NCBI GenBank assembly: GCA_902776475.1 | Contig: CACYQD010000023.1 | Location: forward strand, 1-50,452 | Origin: an uncultured Prevotellaceae bacterium | Lineage (GTDB): Bacteria; Bacteroidota; Bacteroidia; Bacteroidales; Bacteroidaceae | Length of the DNA stretch: 50,452 bases | Direction of reading: 5' to 3' | Shown here: piece after piece, positions 40,953-48,869 of the stretch | Layout: the number at the start of each line of letters is the position of its first letter | How positions within the stretch are numbered: the stretch's first letter is position 1 | The notes under the pieces: generated by a model | Databases searched by the model: none | Told to the model about the DNA's origin: nothing | The model's input: the letters and a program-made list of their open reading frames with translations, nothing else | Program-made: the position numbers and the translations under genes

Positions 40953-42011
40953 ATGACAATGATGAAATCAACTCTCTTGACCGTAGCGCTGATGCTGTCG
41001 GCCGGCCTTCAGGCACAGAACCTGCAGAAAGGCACCTATGGATACCTCTACTGCCACATGAGCGACCGCGGTGAATACACGGCTTATGCCCTGAGCCGTG
41101 ACGGATACCATTACGAAGACCTGAACAACGGCGACGCGGTGTTCAACCCCGTGGAACATGCTCGTATTGAGGGCGGGACACGCGACGCCTACATCACCCG
41201 AATGCACAACGGCAAAGGCTATCTCATGGTGACGACCGACATGTGTGTGCGCAAGTCGGGCAAATGGGACAACTACGGCATCGACCTGCTCCGCAGCAAG
41301 GACATGGTTACCTGGGAGTCGGTGACCTTCGACTTCCGCAAGGGGCCTTCGATCTTCTGTGACCCGGAGTCGCCGGATCCCTATCGCAACTACAGCACCA
41401 TCAACCGGGTGTGGGCTCCACAGATTTTCTGGGATCCGGCATACGTGTGGAAGGACGGGCGCAAGGGGGGATATATGATTTATTATTCGCTCTGGAACAG
41501 GGAGGAAGAGAAATACGACCGCATGTATTATTCCTATGCCGATGAGAGTTTCACGCAGCTGACCAAACCGCGTTTGCTCTTCGACTGGGGATATGCCACC
41601 ATTGACGCCGACATCAACTACCTCAAATCCGACGGCAAATACCACATGCTCATCAAGAAAGAAGGTGGCAAGCCGGGCATCTATACCGCCACCGCCGCCC
41701 ACCTGACGGGTCCGTGGAGCGAACCCGTGGAGAATGACTACGTGAATTTTGAGGGCAATAAAAAATGCGAAGGCTCTTCCGCCTTCCAACTCATCGGCGA
41801 CAACACCTGGCGGGTGGCTTATATCGAGTATTCCTCAAAACCGAAGCACTACCGCATCTGCAAGGCCGACGAGCATCTGCGCAACTTCAACTCACCCGTG
41901 GATATCCAGGGCGTTACGGGGCCGCAGCACGGCTCTTTCATGCGAATCACCAAAAAGGAATACAAACGGCTGAAGAAAGCGTTCCCCACAATCATTCATA
42001 ATCGTCAATGA
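40953..42011 (+). CDS. Secreted GH43-like beta-propeller glycoside hydrolase
   Basis: A 352-aa enzyme with signal peptide (MMKSTLLTVALMLSAGLQAQ; methionines 1, 3 and 4 are possible starts). The sequence follows a five-bladed propeller of the GH43/62-like type: LLRSKDMVTWE, RVWAPQIFWDP, GYMIYYSLWN, TIDADINYLKSDGKYHMLIKKE and GPWSEPV, then CEGSSAFQL. The aspartate in DADI and the glutamate in CEGSS are the likely acidic catalytic positions. The usual N-terminal GH43 aspartate is not obvious. Arabinan or xylan side chains are the expected substrates. Its end overlaps the converging DUF2461 gene by 20 bp. Confidence 0.8.
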   Translation: MTMMKSTLLTVALMLSAGLQAQNLQKGTYGYLYCHMSDRGEYTAYALSRDGYHYEDLNNGDAVFNPVEHARIEGGTRDAYITRMHNGKGYLMVTTDMCVRKSGKWDNYGIDLLRSKDMVTWESVTFDFRKGPSIFCDPESPDPYRNYSTINRVWAPQIFWDPAYVWKDGRKGGYMIYYSLWNREEEKYDRMYYSYADESFTQLTKPRLLFDWGYATIDADINYLKSDGKYHMLIKKEGGKPGIYTATAAHLTGPWSEPVENDYVNFEGNKKCEGSSAFQLIGDNTWRVAYIEYSSKPKHYRICKADEHLRNFNSPVDIQGVTGPQHGSFMRITKKEYKRLKKAFPTIIHNRQ

Positions 42012-42690
42012 CAGCATTGACGAAATCCATCATGGGCTTACCCACTTCGAAAATTTTGGCCATCTGGTCGAGCCAGGCCTCGCCTTCGAAGAAATCATCC
42101 TCCACCTTCACCCAACAGCAATAGTCTTTCAAGCGGAGGTATTCGATATGGGCGTAGTCCTTCGGAAAACCAGCCGGACAGGTCTTGAGCGACTCCAGTC
42201 CGAACCCTCTCTCGTCCCCAAACGTATGGATGCCGGGCCGGCCAAATAATTCCAGGAATGCGGGTGACTCCACACGGCGGAGCCACTCCTCCTCATTGGC
42301 CATGATCTCGTTGCGGCAGGCCGTCAGAACGGGTGAGGTGATGACGTAGTTGCCGCACGACAGCATGCAGTTGCCGGGTTCGAGGTGGATGTAATAGCCT
42401 CCGTGCATGGATTTCTTGCCATGGGCGGCGATGTAGGCACCTATGTGATTCTTGTAGGGTGACTTGTCGGGAGAGAAACGGGTGTCGCGGTAGAAGCGAT
42501 AAGTCGTGTCTTTCACCGTGAGATGAGCTACGGATGGGTCGAATTGGGCGATGCGCAGGATGGCTTTTGCCACTCCCGCCTCGAAATTCTCCTTGGCGGC
42601 AAGGTATTCCTCACGGTGGGATTGAAACCAGGGACGGTTGTTGTTGGCGGCCACGTCGCGCAGAAAAGAAAGGATGAGCCGGGTGTTCAT
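41992..42690 (-). CDS. DUF2461 family protein
   Basis: A 232-aa cytoplasmic protein. It carries the family signature NNRPWFQSHREEYLAAKENF at residues about 16-35, followed by YRFYRDTRFSPDKSPYKNHIGAYI and GGYYIHLEPGNCMLSCGNY. Such proteins are widespread, and no function is established. Its 3' end overlaps the end of the GH43-like gene on the other strand by 20 bp, so both 3' ends are shared and no terminator separates them. It follows nth by 11 bp and is probably cotranscribed with it. Confidence 0.9.
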   Translation of the reverse strand: MNTRLILSFLRDVAANNNRPWFQSHREEYLAAKENFEAGVAKAILRIAQFDPSVAHLTVKDTTYRFYRDTRFSPDKSPYKNHIGAYIAAHGKKSMHGGYYIHLEPGNCMLSCGNYVITSPVLTACRNEIMANEEEWLRRVESPAFLELFGRPGIHTFGDERGFGLESLKTCPAGFPKDYAHIEYLRLKDYCCWVKVEDDFFEGEAWLDQMAKIFEVGKPMMDFVNAVIDDYE

Positions 42691-42701
42691 GTGATGATGG
42701 G

Positions 42702-43355
42702 TTATTTGCGGGCTTTAGACCCCTCCATGATTTTGGGGCAGATGGATTCAAATTCACATTTCTCGCAATGCGGCGCACGGCTGGTGCACACATAGCGACC
42801 GTGGAGCAGGAGCCAGTGGTGCGCCTTCGGCACGTCCGCCTCGGGAATGTACCGCATCAGTTGCTGTTCCACTTTCAGCGGCGTGTTGTCCGTGCGGCTC
42901 ACAAGTCCCATCCGGTGGCTCACCCGATAGACATGTGTGTCAACGGCCATCGTGGGTTTGCCGAATGCCACGGCCTGCACCACATTGGCCGTTTTTCGGC
43001 CCACGCCGGGCAGTTTGACGAGGAGCTGCGGGTCGGAGGGAATCTCTCCTCCAAATTCCTCGACCACCATGCGGGCCATCTGCACCAGATGGCGCGACTT
43101 GGAGTTGGGATACGACACGCTTTTCACATAGTCATAGACCTCTCCTTCCTCGGCTTCCGCCATGCGCCGGACATCCGGGAAGCGCTCAAACAGGGCAGGA
43201 GTCACCTCGTTGACCCGCTTGTCGGTGCATTGTGCGCTGAGCATCGTGGCCACAAGGAGTTGGAAGGGGGAGGAGAAAGCCAGTTCTGTGGTGACTTCCG
43301 GCATCTGCCTGCGGAAGTAGTCGAGCAGATGCTCGTATCGTTGTTTCCTGTTCAT
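42702..43355 (-). CDS. nth: Endonuclease III
   Basis: A 217-aa base-excision repair DNA glycosylase/AP lyase removing oxidised pyrimidines. Key elements: LLVATMLSAQCTDKRVNEVTP, the helix-hairpin-helix LPGVGRKTANVV with the catalytic lysine, the aspartate in AVDTHVYRVS, and a C-terminal 4Fe-4S loop with cysteine spacing C-x6-C-x2-C-x5-C (CTSRAPHCEKCEFESIC). The start at 43355 (MNRKQRYEHLLDYF) is the family's; the ORF could begin 12 codons earlier but would overlap the terminator hairpin. Confidence 0.95.
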   Translation of the reverse strand: MNRKQRYEHLLDYFRRQMPEVTTELAFSSPFQLLVATMLSAQCTDKRVNEVTPALFERFPDVRRMAEAEEGEVYDYVKSVSYPNSKSRHLVQMARMVVEEFGGEIPSDPQLLVKLPGVGRKTANVVQAVAFGKPTMAVDTHVYRVSHRMGLVSRTDNTPLKVEQQLMRYIPEADVPKAHHWLLLHGRYVCTSRAPHCEKCEFESICPKIMEGSKARK

Positions 43356-43380
43356 GGCATGGAGGTTGTCAGATGAATAA

Positions 43381-43400
43381 GGCGGGCACATCGGCCCGCC
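43381..43400 (-). terminator. Terminator hairpin after the OmpH-like gene
   Basis: GGCGGGC (43381-43387) / GCCCGCC (43394-43400), followed on the minus strand by TTATTC. It lies 35 bp past the OmpH-like stop and before nth. Confidence 0.5.
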
Positions 43401-43434
43401 CCTTCATATTTCGTATTGGTTTCCTGGATAGGAA

Positions 43435-44046
43435 TTATTTCTTGGTGTCGTCAGTAGGCTTCGACTTATAGGCCTTGTTCAGACCAGCCACGACTTCCTC
43501 GGTGATGTCGAGGGCCTTGGCTCCGTAAAGGATGTTGTCACCCTGCTTGGTGAGGATGAGCGAGAATTTCTTGTCCTTGTTGTATTTGTCGATGAAATGC
43601 TGGATGCTGTCGTGGAGAGCCTGGTTGAACTTCTCCGTCTGGGCCTGCAACTCGCCGGCCAGGCGGTCGCGGGTGGCCACATACTGCTCCTGCTGGCGCT
43701 GGATGGCAGCCTGCTGGCTCTCATATTCGCTCTGGCTGGTGAAACCGTTGTTCTGGGCCTTGTTCTGGAAATTCCTCACAGCAGCCTCGAGGTTCTTCTC
43801 CTGGGTGGCAAGGGCGCTCTGGATGTTGTTGCCTCTCTTCTCGAGGATCTTGGAATAATCCTTGCAGAAATTGTACTGTGTCATGATGGAGTCAACCTCC
43901 ACGAAGGCGATTTTCAAACCATCACTGGAGATGGATTGGGCAGCAGCGGGCTTCTCATCCATCTTGTTGGATTCATTGCAAGCACTCATGGTCATCGCAG
44001 CGATGACGGCGAAGGCCATCGTGCGGAATAAAAACTTCTTGTTCAT
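43435..44046 (-). CDS. OmpH/Skp-like periplasmic chaperone lipoprotein
   Basis: A 203-aa protein. The signal peptide ends in a lipobox (MTMSAC), so it should be lipid-anchored, unlike soluble Skp. The mature sequence begins with the family strand LKIAFVEVDSIMTQYNF, then a long helical coiled-coil hairpin (about 60-155; heavy in Q, E and K), and ends with KFSLILTKQGDNILYGAKALDITEEVV. OmpH proteins hold unfolded outer-membrane proteins. Monocistronic, with a good promoter (TTTG-N19-TATCTTTG, 44135-44165). Confidence 0.85.
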   Translation of the reverse strand: MNKKFLFRTMAFAVIAAMTMSACNESNKMDEKPAAAQSISSDGLKIAFVEVDSIMTQYNFCKDYSKILEKRGNNIQSALATQEKNLEAAVRNFQNKAQNNGFTSQSEYESQQAAIQRQQEQYVATRDRLAGELQAQTEKFNQALHDSIQHFIDKYNKDKKFSLILTKQGDNILYGAKALDITEEVVAGLNKAYKSKPTDDTKK

Positions 44047-44134
44047 CAGTCTATTTTAATTGTTTTTTAATATACAAATAAGGTGTAGCCACAACAAAAG
44101 TATGGCTTTGTCGCGGGAAACCGCTAAAACGGTG

Positions 44135-44165
44135 CAAAGATAATACAAACTGCGCTAATATCAAA
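44135..44165 (-). promoter_or_regulatory. Promoter of the OmpH-like gene (TTTG-N19-TATCTTTG)
   Basis: Minus-strand -33 at 44162-44165 and -7 at 44135-44142, a full consensus match about 90 bp upstream of the ATG. Confidence 0.6.
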
Positions 44166-44192
44166 AATTAGTTGCAAGAATTAACAATTATC

Positions 44193-44276
44193 TTACAAAA
44201 CGAGCCAAACGAACAAAATGGCGAAGATAATCACCAACGCAGTCACCACATAGGTGCGGATATCATTCTCTCTCAT
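44193..44276 (-). CDS. 27-aa single-pass membrane microprotein
   Basis: A short ORF of 27 codons plus TAA. It begins MRENDIRTYV, continues VTALVIIFAILFVWLVL and ends there: a charged N-terminus and one continuous hydrophobic helix. It follows the 71-aa membrane protein by 20 bp on the same strand and is preceded by a weakly purine-rich AAGATAAG. It is too short for usual gene callers. The clean membrane-helix composition and operon position support it; conservation was not checked. Confidence 0.5.
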   Translation of the reverse strand: MRENDIRTYVVTALVIIFAILFVWLVL

Positions 44277-44296
44277 CTTATCTTATATTTAAGGTT

Positions 44297-44512
44297 TTAC
44301 GATCTGGTGGATTTCTCTCTGACGGCAGGCTTGCGCCTCCGCTCCTCACGGTCCTGGTCGAGCACGCAATGGATGCCTCTGTCGCGCATGGCCTGGCTGT
44401 CGTGGATATGCTGTGAGGTGAAACTGCCATTTTTGCGCAAAATGACTTTCACACTCAGCAATATTGCTGCAATAGCAATAATTAACACGGTCAAGATCAG
44501 ATATTCCATCAT
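44297..44512 (-). CDS. Small conserved-type membrane protein
   Basis: A 71-aa protein with one N-terminal membrane helix (about 4-24: LILTVLIIAIAAILLSVKVI) and a basic cytoplasmic tail (FTSQHIHDSQAMRDRGIHCV, then LDQDREERRRK). I recall similar small proteins with a membrane helix followed by a RGIxC-QDRE motif in Bacteroidales; function unknown. It has a consensus promoter on the minus strand (44567-44598) overlapping the divergent pepD promoter region. The 27-aa membrane protein follows. Confidence 0.65.
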   Translation of the reverse strand: MMEYLILTVLIIAIAAILLSVKVILRKNGSFTSQHIHDSQAMRDRGIHCVLDQDREERRRKPAVREKSTRS

Positions 44513-44519
44513 TTTTTCA

Positions 44520-44527
44520 TATCTTTG
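44520..44527 (+). promoter_or_regulatory. -7 box (TATCTTTG) for pepD
   Basis: Plus-strand TAnnTTTG about 126 bp upstream of pepD; no TTTG at -33. Confidence 0.4.
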
Positions 44528-44566
44528 CAGTCACATCGCTCCACGATGGTGATGTCTGTGAATATG

Positions 44567-44598
44567 CAAAGTTAGCATAAAAAAACTTGAAATACAAA
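44567..44598 (-). promoter_or_regulatory. Promoter of the small membrane protein pair (TTTG-N20-TAACTTTG)
   Basis: Minus-strand -33 at 44595-44598 and -7 at 44567-44574, exactly 20 bp apart, 54 bp upstream of the 71-aa ATG. Confidence 0.65.
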
Positions 44599-44652
44599 AT
44601 TTATGGCCAAAATAATGCCTGAACCAAAAACTCAACGATAAAAAACAAGCTC

Positions 44653-46110
44653 ATGAACAAAACAGAACTGACACCTAAGAGCGTTTTTCAGCAATTTGCG
44701 AAAATCAACGCCATTCCCCGTCCCTCGAAGCACGAGGAGAAAATGATTGACTATCTCCTGGAGTTCGGAAAACAGCACGGCCTGCCCACGAAAGTGGATG
44801 AGACCGGCAACGTGCTCATCAGCAAGCCTGCCACACCGGGATACGAGAACCGCCCCACCGTGGTGCTCCAGAGCCACATGGATATGGTTTGCGACAAACT
44901 CGTCGATGTGGAGATCGATTTCATGAACGACCCCATCCAGACCTATGTGGATGGTGAGTGGCTCAAGGCCAAGGGCACCACGCTGGGTGCTGACGACGGC
45001 ATCGGAGTGGCCATGGAACTGGCCATCCTCGAGAGCGATGACATCGAGCATGGCCCGATAGAGTGTCTGTTCACCCGTGACGAGGAGACCGGACTGACTG
45101 GAGCTTTCGGTTTGCAGGCCGGATTCATGACCGGCGACATGCTCATCAACCTCGATTCCGAGGACGAAGGACAGATCTTTGTCTCCTGCGCCGGCGGCAT
45201 CACCACCCATGCTGATTTCCGCTTCACCCGTGAGGAGGCTCCGGCCGGACAGTTCTTCCTCAAGGCTTCGCTGAAAGGCCTCAACGGCGGACATTCGGGC
45301 GACGACATCAACAAGAAGCGCGCCAACGCCATCAAGATTCTCTCCCGCTTCCTCTATACGATGAACGAGAAATACGGCATCCGCCTCGCACAGTTCAACT
45401 CTGGCAAGATGCACAATGCCATCCCGCGCGACGGTATCGTGGTGTTCAGCGTGGATGAGGACAAGAAAGAGGAGGTGCGCGCTGCCTGGAACATCTTCGC
45501 CAGTGACGTCGAGGAGGAGTTCCATGTGACCGACACCGCCATGGTCTTCGCCATGGAGAGCTGTGCCGCTGAGGCTGTCCTTCCCAAGGAGGTCTCCGAC
45601 CGTTTCGTGCGTGCCATGCAGGCCCTTGACAATGGTGTCTTCGCCATGTGCCAGGATGAGGAGATCGCCTGGCTCGTCGAGACCAGCAGCAACGTGGCCA
45701 GCGTGCAGTCGTCGGCAGAGGAGATCAAGGTGGTCGCAAGCCAGCGCTCCAATGTGATGAGCAACCTGCGCAATATGGCCGACACGGTGAAAGCCTTGTT
45801 CCAACTGGCTGGAGCAGAGGTGGCACAGAGCGACGGCTATCCCGCCTGGAAAATGAATCCCAATAGCCAGCTCACCAAGATCGTCGTCGATACCTATAAG
45901 AAACTCTTCGACAAGGAACCCGCCGTGCTCGGTATCCATGCCGGACTGGAATGTGGCCTGTTCTCAGAGCGCTATCCCAACATGGACATGGTGTCGTTCG
46001 GACCTACGCTCCGCGGCGTCCACAGTCCCGACGAGCGCTTGCTGATACCCACCGTGCAGATGGTGTGGGATCATCTCCTCGAAATTCTCAAGACCATCCC
46101 TGAGAAATAA
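44653..46110 (+). CDS. pepD: Aminoacyl-histidine dipeptidase (PepD, M20 family)
   Basis: A 485-aa cytosolic metallopeptidase cleaving Xaa-His and related dipeptides. The M20 zinc site is complete: VLQSHMDMVCD (first His and Asp), TLGADDGIGVA (bridging Asp), TRDEETGLTGA (catalytic Glu pair), NLDSEDEG, and a late histidine (GPTLRGVHSPDERL). The lid domain is about 190-380 with NGGHSGDDINKKRANAIK. Length matches PepD. Monocistronic, with a strong terminator behind. Confidence 0.95.
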   Translation: MNKTELTPKSVFQQFAKINAIPRPSKHEEKMIDYLLEFGKQHGLPTKVDETGNVLISKPATPGYENRPTVVLQSHMDMVCDKLVDVEIDFMNDPIQTYVDGEWLKAKGTTLGADDGIGVAMELAILESDDIEHGPIECLFTRDEETGLTGAFGLQAGFMTGDMLINLDSEDEGQIFVSCAGGITTHADFRFTREEAPAGQFFLKASLKGLNGGHSGDDINKKRANAIKILSRFLYTMNEKYGIRLAQFNSGKMHNAIPRDGIVVFSVDEDKKEEVRAAWNIFASDVEEEFHVTDTAMVFAMESCAAEAVLPKEVSDRFVRAMQALDNGVFAMCQDEEIAWLVETSSNVASVQSSAEEIKVVASQRSNVMSNLRNMADTVKALFQLAGAEVAQSDGYPAWKMNPNSQLTKIVVDTYKKLFDKEPAVLGIHAGLECGLFSERYPNMDMVSFGPTLRGVHSPDERLLIPTVQMVWDHLLEILKTIPEK

Positions 46111-46135
46111 TACTCCCTTACAGGATAAAAAAAGT

Positions 46136-46171
46136 GCCCCGGCAATATAGTATCACTACTGTTGCCGGGGC
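46136..46171 (+). terminator. pepD terminator
   Basis: GCCCCGGCAA (46136-46145) / TTGCCGGGGC (46162-46171), followed by TTTACC. The following gap to 46490 contains short near-repeats of AAAATACA (46288-46306) and a minus-strand TATATTTG (46244-46251), but no gene. Confidence 0.75.
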
Positions 46172-46421
46172 TTTACCTTCAAAAACTACCTATTGAAATA
46201 TTGTTATACGTATTGTTTAATCTAATCCTATTTTACTTTCCGAGTGCAAATATAGTGTTTTTTCATGAATAATGCAAAAAAATGCAGTAAAATACAATAA
46301 AATACAGTGTAATACTGAAATTGATTCCTGAACAGGCCACGCCTGCTTCTGGCTGCATCCTGCGGTTGAGGCCCGGCTGTCAAATGAGGAAACAAAGCCT
46401 TTCTTGTCGCCAAAACGTGTT

Positions 46422-46437
46422 TGGCACACTATTTGTA
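46422..46437 (+). promoter_or_regulatory. Sigma-54-like site upstream of htpG
   Basis: TGGCAC, 5 bp, then TTGTA: the -24 GG (46423-46424) and the -12 position (GT at 46435-46436 rather than GC) are 10 bp apart as required. It would start RNA near 46449, about 40 bp before htpG. No good TAnnTTTG box is found nearby. Tentative. Confidence 0.25.
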
Positions 46438-46490
46438 ATTGAATAGATGGTTTTTTGAAATAGACAAAAACAATATAAATCATCACAATT

Positions 46491-48545
46491 ATGCAGAAAG
46501 GCAACATTGGGGTAACAACTGAGAACATATTCCCCGTTATCAAAAAGTTCTTGTACAGCGATCATGAGATTTTCCTCAGAGAGATGATTTCCAATGCGGT
46601 GGATGCCACCCAGAAACTCAAGACCCTCGCAGAGAGAGGGGAGTTCAAGGGCGAGATGGGCGACCTGACCGTCCGCGTCAGTCTCGATGCCGACAAAGGC
46701 ACACTGACCTTCAGCGACCGTGGCATCGGCATGACAGCTGAGGAAATCGACAAGTATATCAACCAGATCGCTTTCTCAGGCGTCACCGACTTCCTCGACA
46801 AATACAAGGACAACGCCAATGCCATCATCGGCCATTTCGGCCTTGGTTTCTACAGCTCGTTCATGGTGAGCGACAAGGTGGAGATCGTCACTCGCAGTTA
46901 CCGCGACGACGCCGTGGCTGTCAAATGGAGCTGCGACGGCAGTCCGTCATATGAGATCGAGGAGGTGGAGAAAGCCGATCGTGGTAGTGATATCATTCTC
47001 CACATCAGCGACGACTGCAAGGAATTCCTCGAGAAGGAGCGCATCCAGTCGCTGCTCGACAAGTACTGCAAGTTTATGGCCGTGCCCATCGCTTTCGGTA
47101 AGAAGAGTGAGTGGAAAGACGGCAAGATGCAGGACACCGAGGAGGACAATATCATCAATGACTCCGAGCCGATGTGGACGAAGGCTCCGAGCTCACTGAA
47201 GGACGAGGACTACAAGACCTTCTACCGCAAGCTCTATCCCATGCAGGACGAGCCTCTCTTCTGGATTCACCTCAATGTGGATTTCCCGTTCAACCTGACG
47301 GGTATCCTCTATTTCCCGAAAATCAAGTCCAACATCGAACTGCAGCGCAACAAGATCCAACTCTACTGCAACCAGGTGTTTGTCACCGATCAGGTGGAGG
47401 GCATCGTCCCTGAGTTCCTCACCTTGCTCCATGGCGTCATCGACTCCCCCGACATCCCCCTCAACGTCAGCCGTAGCTATCTGCAGAGCGATTCCAACGT
47501 GAAGAAGATTTCCACCTATATCACCAAAAAGGTGGCCGACAGGCTCAGCAGCATCTTCAAGGACGACCGCAAGGACTATGAGACCAAATGGGATGACCTG
47601 AAGATCTTCATCCACTACGGCATGCTCTCACAGGAAGACTTCTACGACCGTGCCAAGGACTTCTCGCTGATGAAGGACACCGAGGCCAAGTATTTCACCT
47701 ATGAGGAATACCGTACGCTGATCAAAGACAACCAGACCGATAAGGACGGCAACCTCGTCTATCTCTATGCCAACAACCTCGAAGACCAGTATGCCTATAT
47801 CGAGGCTGCCAAGCAGAAGGGTTACAGCGTGCTGCTCCTCGACGGCGAACTGGATGTGCCCATGGTATCGATGCTGGAGCAGAAATTCGAGAAGAGCCGC
47901 TTCACCCGCGTAGATGCCGACATCATCGACCGACTCATCGTCAAGGAAGACCAGAAGAAGACCGAACTGACCGAGGAGCAGACTGACAATTTGTCACAAG
48001 CTTTCCGCTCGCAGATTCCGTCGATGGATAAGGCAAATTTCTACGTCGAGGTCCAATCCCTCGGATCGGAAGGCCAGCCCGTCGTCATCACTCAGAGCGA
48101 ATATATGCGCCGTATGAAGGACATGAGCCGCTATCAGAGTGGCATGGCTTTCTATGGACGGATGCCGGATTCCTACAGCATGGTGCTCAACAGCGACCAT
48201 CCGCTCATCCAGCGCGTACTCGACGATGAGGCCGCCAAATGTGATGAGGCCCTCAAACCCATCCGGGCTGAGATCAAGGGCTTGGAGGCCCGTCTGGCAG
48301 TGCTGCGCCAGGAGCAGGCCAAGAAAAAGCCTGAAGAGGTGACCCAGGAGGAGAAGGACGACGTGTCGAACACGGAGAAGTCAGTCAGCGAGCAGAAAGA
48401 CAAGAAGTCCCAGGTGATCTCTGACTACGCCAAGGGCAATGAAATTATCCATCAGCTCATCGACCTGGCACTGCTTCAGAACGGCATGCTCAAAGGTCCC
48501 GGTCTGGCTGCGTTCCTGAAACGTTCCGTCGATCTCATCAAATAA
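46491..48545 (+). CDS. htpG: Molecular chaperone HtpG (Hsp90)
   Basis: A 684-aa chaperone. The N-terminal GHKL ATPase domain shows REMISNAVDATQKL (catalytic Glu and Mg-binding Asn), the DRGIGMT nucleotide loop and the IIGHFGLGFYSSFMV lid/glycine motif. The middle domain holds PLNVSRSYLQ with the conserved arginine near residue 330, and the C-terminal dimerisation domain closes the protein. A lysine/glutamate-rich stretch (about 610-645) lies within the C-terminal region. The start MQKGNIGVTTENIFP is standard. The final codons VDLIK-stop are duplicated in frame immediately downstream. Confidence 0.97.
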   Translation: MQKGNIGVTTENIFPVIKKFLYSDHEIFLREMISNAVDATQKLKTLAERGEFKGEMGDLTVRVSLDADKGTLTFSDRGIGMTAEEIDKYINQIAFSGVTDFLDKYKDNANAIIGHFGLGFYSSFMVSDKVEIVTRSYRDDAVAVKWSCDGSPSYEIEEVEKADRGSDIILHISDDCKEFLEKERIQSLLDKYCKFMAVPIAFGKKSEWKDGKMQDTEEDNIINDSEPMWTKAPSSLKDEDYKTFYRKLYPMQDEPLFWIHLNVDFPFNLTGILYFPKIKSNIELQRNKIQLYCNQVFVTDQVEGIVPEFLTLLHGVIDSPDIPLNVSRSYLQSDSNVKKISTYITKKVADRLSSIFKDDRKDYETKWDDLKIFIHYGMLSQEDFYDRAKDFSLMKDTEAKYFTYEEYRTLIKDNQTDKDGNLVYLYANNLEDQYAYIEAAKQKGYSVLLLDGELDVPMVSMLEQKFEKSRFTRVDADIIDRLIVKEDQKKTELTEEQTDNLSQAFRSQIPSMDKANFYVEVQSLGSEGQPVVITQSEYMRRMKDMSRYQSGMAFYGRMPDSYSMVLNSDHPLIQRVLDDEAAKCDEALKPIRAEIKGLEARLAVLRQEQAKKKPEEVTQEEKDDVSNTEKSVSEQKDKKSQVISDYAKGNEIIHQLIDLALLQNGMLKGPGLAAFLKRSVDLIK

Positions 48546-48568
48546 GCGACTGTCGATCTCATCAAATA
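48528..48568 (+). repeat. 24-bp in-frame duplication of the htpG 3' end
   Basis: GTCGATCTCATCAAATA occurs at 48528-48544 (last htpG codons) and again at 48552-48568. In frame this reads VDLIK-stop-ATVDLIK-stop; the first stop is TAA, the second TAG. Confidence 0.9.
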
Positions 48569-48606
48569 GAAGTGATCCGGCTTCAAGCGAAGCCAAGCAT
48601 CAAATC

Positions 48607-48646
48607 AATACCGGAGGAAGGCTGCAATCGGCCTTCCTCCGGTATT
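48607..48646 (+). terminator. htpG terminator
   Basis: A perfect 16-bp stem AATACCGGAGGAAGGC (48607-48622) / GCCTTCCTCCGGTATT (48631-48646), followed by TTAG. A smaller hairpin GGCTTC / GAAGCC lies at 48579-48594. Confidence 0.85.
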
Positions 48647-48664
48647 TTAGTAGGCACAAAAAAA

Positions 48665-48688
48665 GAGAGTTACATCTCTGTAACTCTC
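48665..48688 (-). terminator. Native terminator of the displaced tRNA-Lys gene
   Basis: GAGAGTTAC / GTAACTCTC around a 6-base loop. On the minus strand it is followed by a run of T (plus-strand A at 48658-48664). It sits directly after the tRNA 3' end, so the chromosome side of the junction is to the left. Confidence 0.75.
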
Positions 48689-48698
48689 ACTTTCTTAT

Positions 48699-48744
48699 GT
48701 ACACCCGCAGGGGTTCGAACCCTGGACACCCTGATTAAGAGTCT
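48699..48744 (-). tRNA. 3' fragment of tRNA-Lys(CTT): attachment site of the integrated element
   Basis: Read on the minus strand: GACTCTTAATC (anticodon loop with CTT), then a variable region, a perfect T-arm CAGGG-TTCGAAC-CCCTG, and the acceptor 3' strand CGGGTGT with discriminator A. The 5' half (D-arm, acceptor 5' strand) is missing: beyond 48744 the sequence is unrelated and the 5' anticodon stem cannot pair. This is the classic product of integration into a tRNA 3' end. The intact tRNA should lie at the far end of the element. Confidence 0.7.
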
Positions 48745-48812
48745 GTAAAACCGTGTTTTCGGGTGTTTTCAAGAATTTTTAGAATTGTTTATAAATTATT
48801 GATATACAATGT

Positions 48813-48843
48813 TTTGTAGATTTAAATAGATTTCATATCTTTG
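48813..48843 (+). promoter_or_regulatory. Integrase promoter (TTTG-N19-TATCTTTG)
   Basis: -33 TTTG at 48813-48816 and -7 TATCTTTG at 48836-48843, a full consensus match. The leader of about 75 nt before the ATG contains the tandem 11-mers at 48870-48891. Confidence 0.65.
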
Positions 48844-48869
48844 CGGTGAAATTCAATGTAATGTCGATT

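Noticed and set aside
46275-46310. AAAATACA near-repeats upstream of htpG
   Set aside because: Short, imperfect and A-rich; no clear structure or function.
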